A stretch of DNA of 6,174 nt from NCBI GenBank assembly GCA_900552445.1, contig URZS01000072.1, forward strand, positions 1 to 6,174, in the 5' to 3' direction. Position numbers and translations under genes: made by a program. How positions within the stretch are numbered: the first letter of the stretch is position 1; every line of letters starts with the position of its first letter. Shown here one piece after another: positions 5,643 through 6,174 of the stretch. The notes below the pieces were generated by a model. The model ran no database searches. It had not been told where the DNA came from and saw nothing but the letters and a program-made list of their open reading frames with translations. Source of the DNA: an uncultured Veillonella sp. (GTDB lineage: Bacteria > Bacillota > Negativicutes > Veillonellales > Veillonellaceae).

Positions 5643-5960
5643 TTAACTCCAATCTACATCATTAAAGAAACAGCTCGTGCGCCCCGTGTGACACGCAGGA
5701 CCTTCCGGCTTAACTTGAATGAGCAAGGTATCTCCGTCACAATCGAGGGCCATGCTCACCACATGCTGCACATTGCCGCTGGTACCGCCCTTATGCCATA
5801 GCTCCTGACGAGAACGAGACCAGAACCACGTTTCTTTGGTTTCTAGTGTTTTGTGAAAGCTTTCTTCGTTCATCCACGCCACCATGAGAACATCCTTAGT
5901 CGCTGCATCTTGCACAACGGTTGGCAATAAGCCATTTCCCTTTTCAAAATCTGGTTTCAT
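5643..5960 (-). CDS. hisI: Phosphoribosyl-AMP cyclohydrolase HisI
   Basis: A 105-residue zinc enzyme that opens the adenine ring of PR-AMP to give ProFAR, acting just after HisE. The family core is intact: GLLPTVVQD at 10-18, VLMVAWMN at 24-31, [16 protein letters not shown] at 48-63, the metal-site DCDGD at 73-77, and the zinc cysteines in [11 protein letters not shown] at 89-99. Length matches stand-alone HisI. The ATG at 5960 has AAAGGA (5968-5973) 7 nt upstream. The stop codon lies 2 nt before the hisE ATG, and hisI's last two codons carry the hisE Shine-Dalgarno. A 76-nt gap without a clear promoter or terminator separates it from the hisF stop upstream. Confidence 0.96.
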   Translation of the reverse strand: MKPDFEKGNGLLPTVVQDAATKDVLMVAWMNEESFHKTLETKETWFWSRSRQELWHKGGTSGNVQHVVSMALDCDGDTLLIQVKPEGPACHTGRTSCFFNDVDWS

Positions 5961-6036
5961 ATGTATATCCTTTGTTGAAAGTTATAATTTCTTTACCATA
6001 CTCTAATGATTTAAAATACTTTTTTCGTACAGTCTT

Positions 6037-6174
6037 TTATCGTACAGTAATGCCGTGAGCTCGTAGCTCTTCTTTAAGATCTGGGATTTTAATTTCTCCA
6101 AAGTGGAAGATAGATGCCGCTAAGGCGCCTGTAACACCTGTTTGTTCAAAGAGGTCTATAAAGTCCTGCACCTT
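6037..6174 (-). CDS. hisF: Canonical HisF, C-terminal 45 residues (5' part outside window)
   Basis: The frame is open from the right edge to the TAA at 6037-6039. The visible end contains TGALAASIFHFGEIKIPDLK, the typical HisF final strand and helix; the Ala-Ser of ALAAS binds one phosphate of PRFAR in known HisF. It ends GITVR, again typical. It matches the end of the second hisF-like gene at 22 of 45 positions without gaps (shared VQ-F-DLF, VTGALA, GI-VR), so the two are paralogs, but here the phosphate loop is unchanged. hisF directly before hisI-hisE is a common arrangement, so this is probably the working cyclase. The catalytic Asp residues lie outside the window and could not be checked. 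Confidence 0.93.
   Translation of the reverse strand, partial: KVQDFIDLFEQTGVTGALAASIFHFGEIKIPDLKEELRAHGITVR

Noticed and set aside
5641..5652. TTG at 5652 as the hisE start
   Set aside because: The TTGGAG contains the Shine-Dalgarno for the ATG at 5640, and the four extra residues are not expected in HisE.

Overview
The window looks like chromosomal DNA from a Veillonella-like member of the Negativicutes (diderm Firmicutes). The base composition is moderately AT-rich, Shine-Dalgarno sequences are of the strong GGAGG type, and the proteins have a Firmicutes flavour. A possible AsmA/TamB-like envelope protein would also fit. This placement is inferred from sequence style and was not confirmed by a search. 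Every protein-coding gene I can support lies on the minus strand, so transcription runs from the right end to the left end.

In transcription order the window holds: the 3' end of a canonical hisF (6037-6174), then hisI (5643-5960), hisE (5314-5640) and hisC (4195-5277). A 210-bp regulatory gap with a possible promoter of its own follows (3985-4194). Next are hisH (3358-3984) and a second, divergent hisF-like gene (2578-3345), closed by a strong intrinsic terminator (2521-2554). A separate unit follows: a consensus promoter (2448-2475), a leader of about 105 nt, a CstA-family carbon-starvation/pyruvate-type transporter (504-2336) and its terminator (445-483). Last comes a nested palindrome of about 237 bp (209-445) whose left arm runs into the start of a truncated membrane-anchored protein gene (1-221).

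The his genes cover central histidine biosynthesis steps: PR-ATP pyrophosphohydrolase (HisE), PR-AMP cyclohydrolase (HisI), IGP synthase (HisH plus HisF) and histidinol-phosphate aminotransferase (HisC). The unusual point is that there are two hisF genes. The copy translationally coupled to hisH has lost the catalytic Asp11 and other substrate-site residues, but keeps the residues of the ammonia gate and the HisH docking face. The copy upstream of hisI keeps the canonical C-terminal phosphate-site motif. The hisH/hisF-like pair may therefore be an amidotransferase or ammonia-channel complex with a changed or regulatory role. It sits behind a sigma-H-like promoter and a leader hairpin.

The second notable item is the nested inverted repeat between cstA and the leftmost gene. 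It has three sets of arms, and the outermost set duplicates, in inverted orientation, the start-codon region of the leftmost gene.
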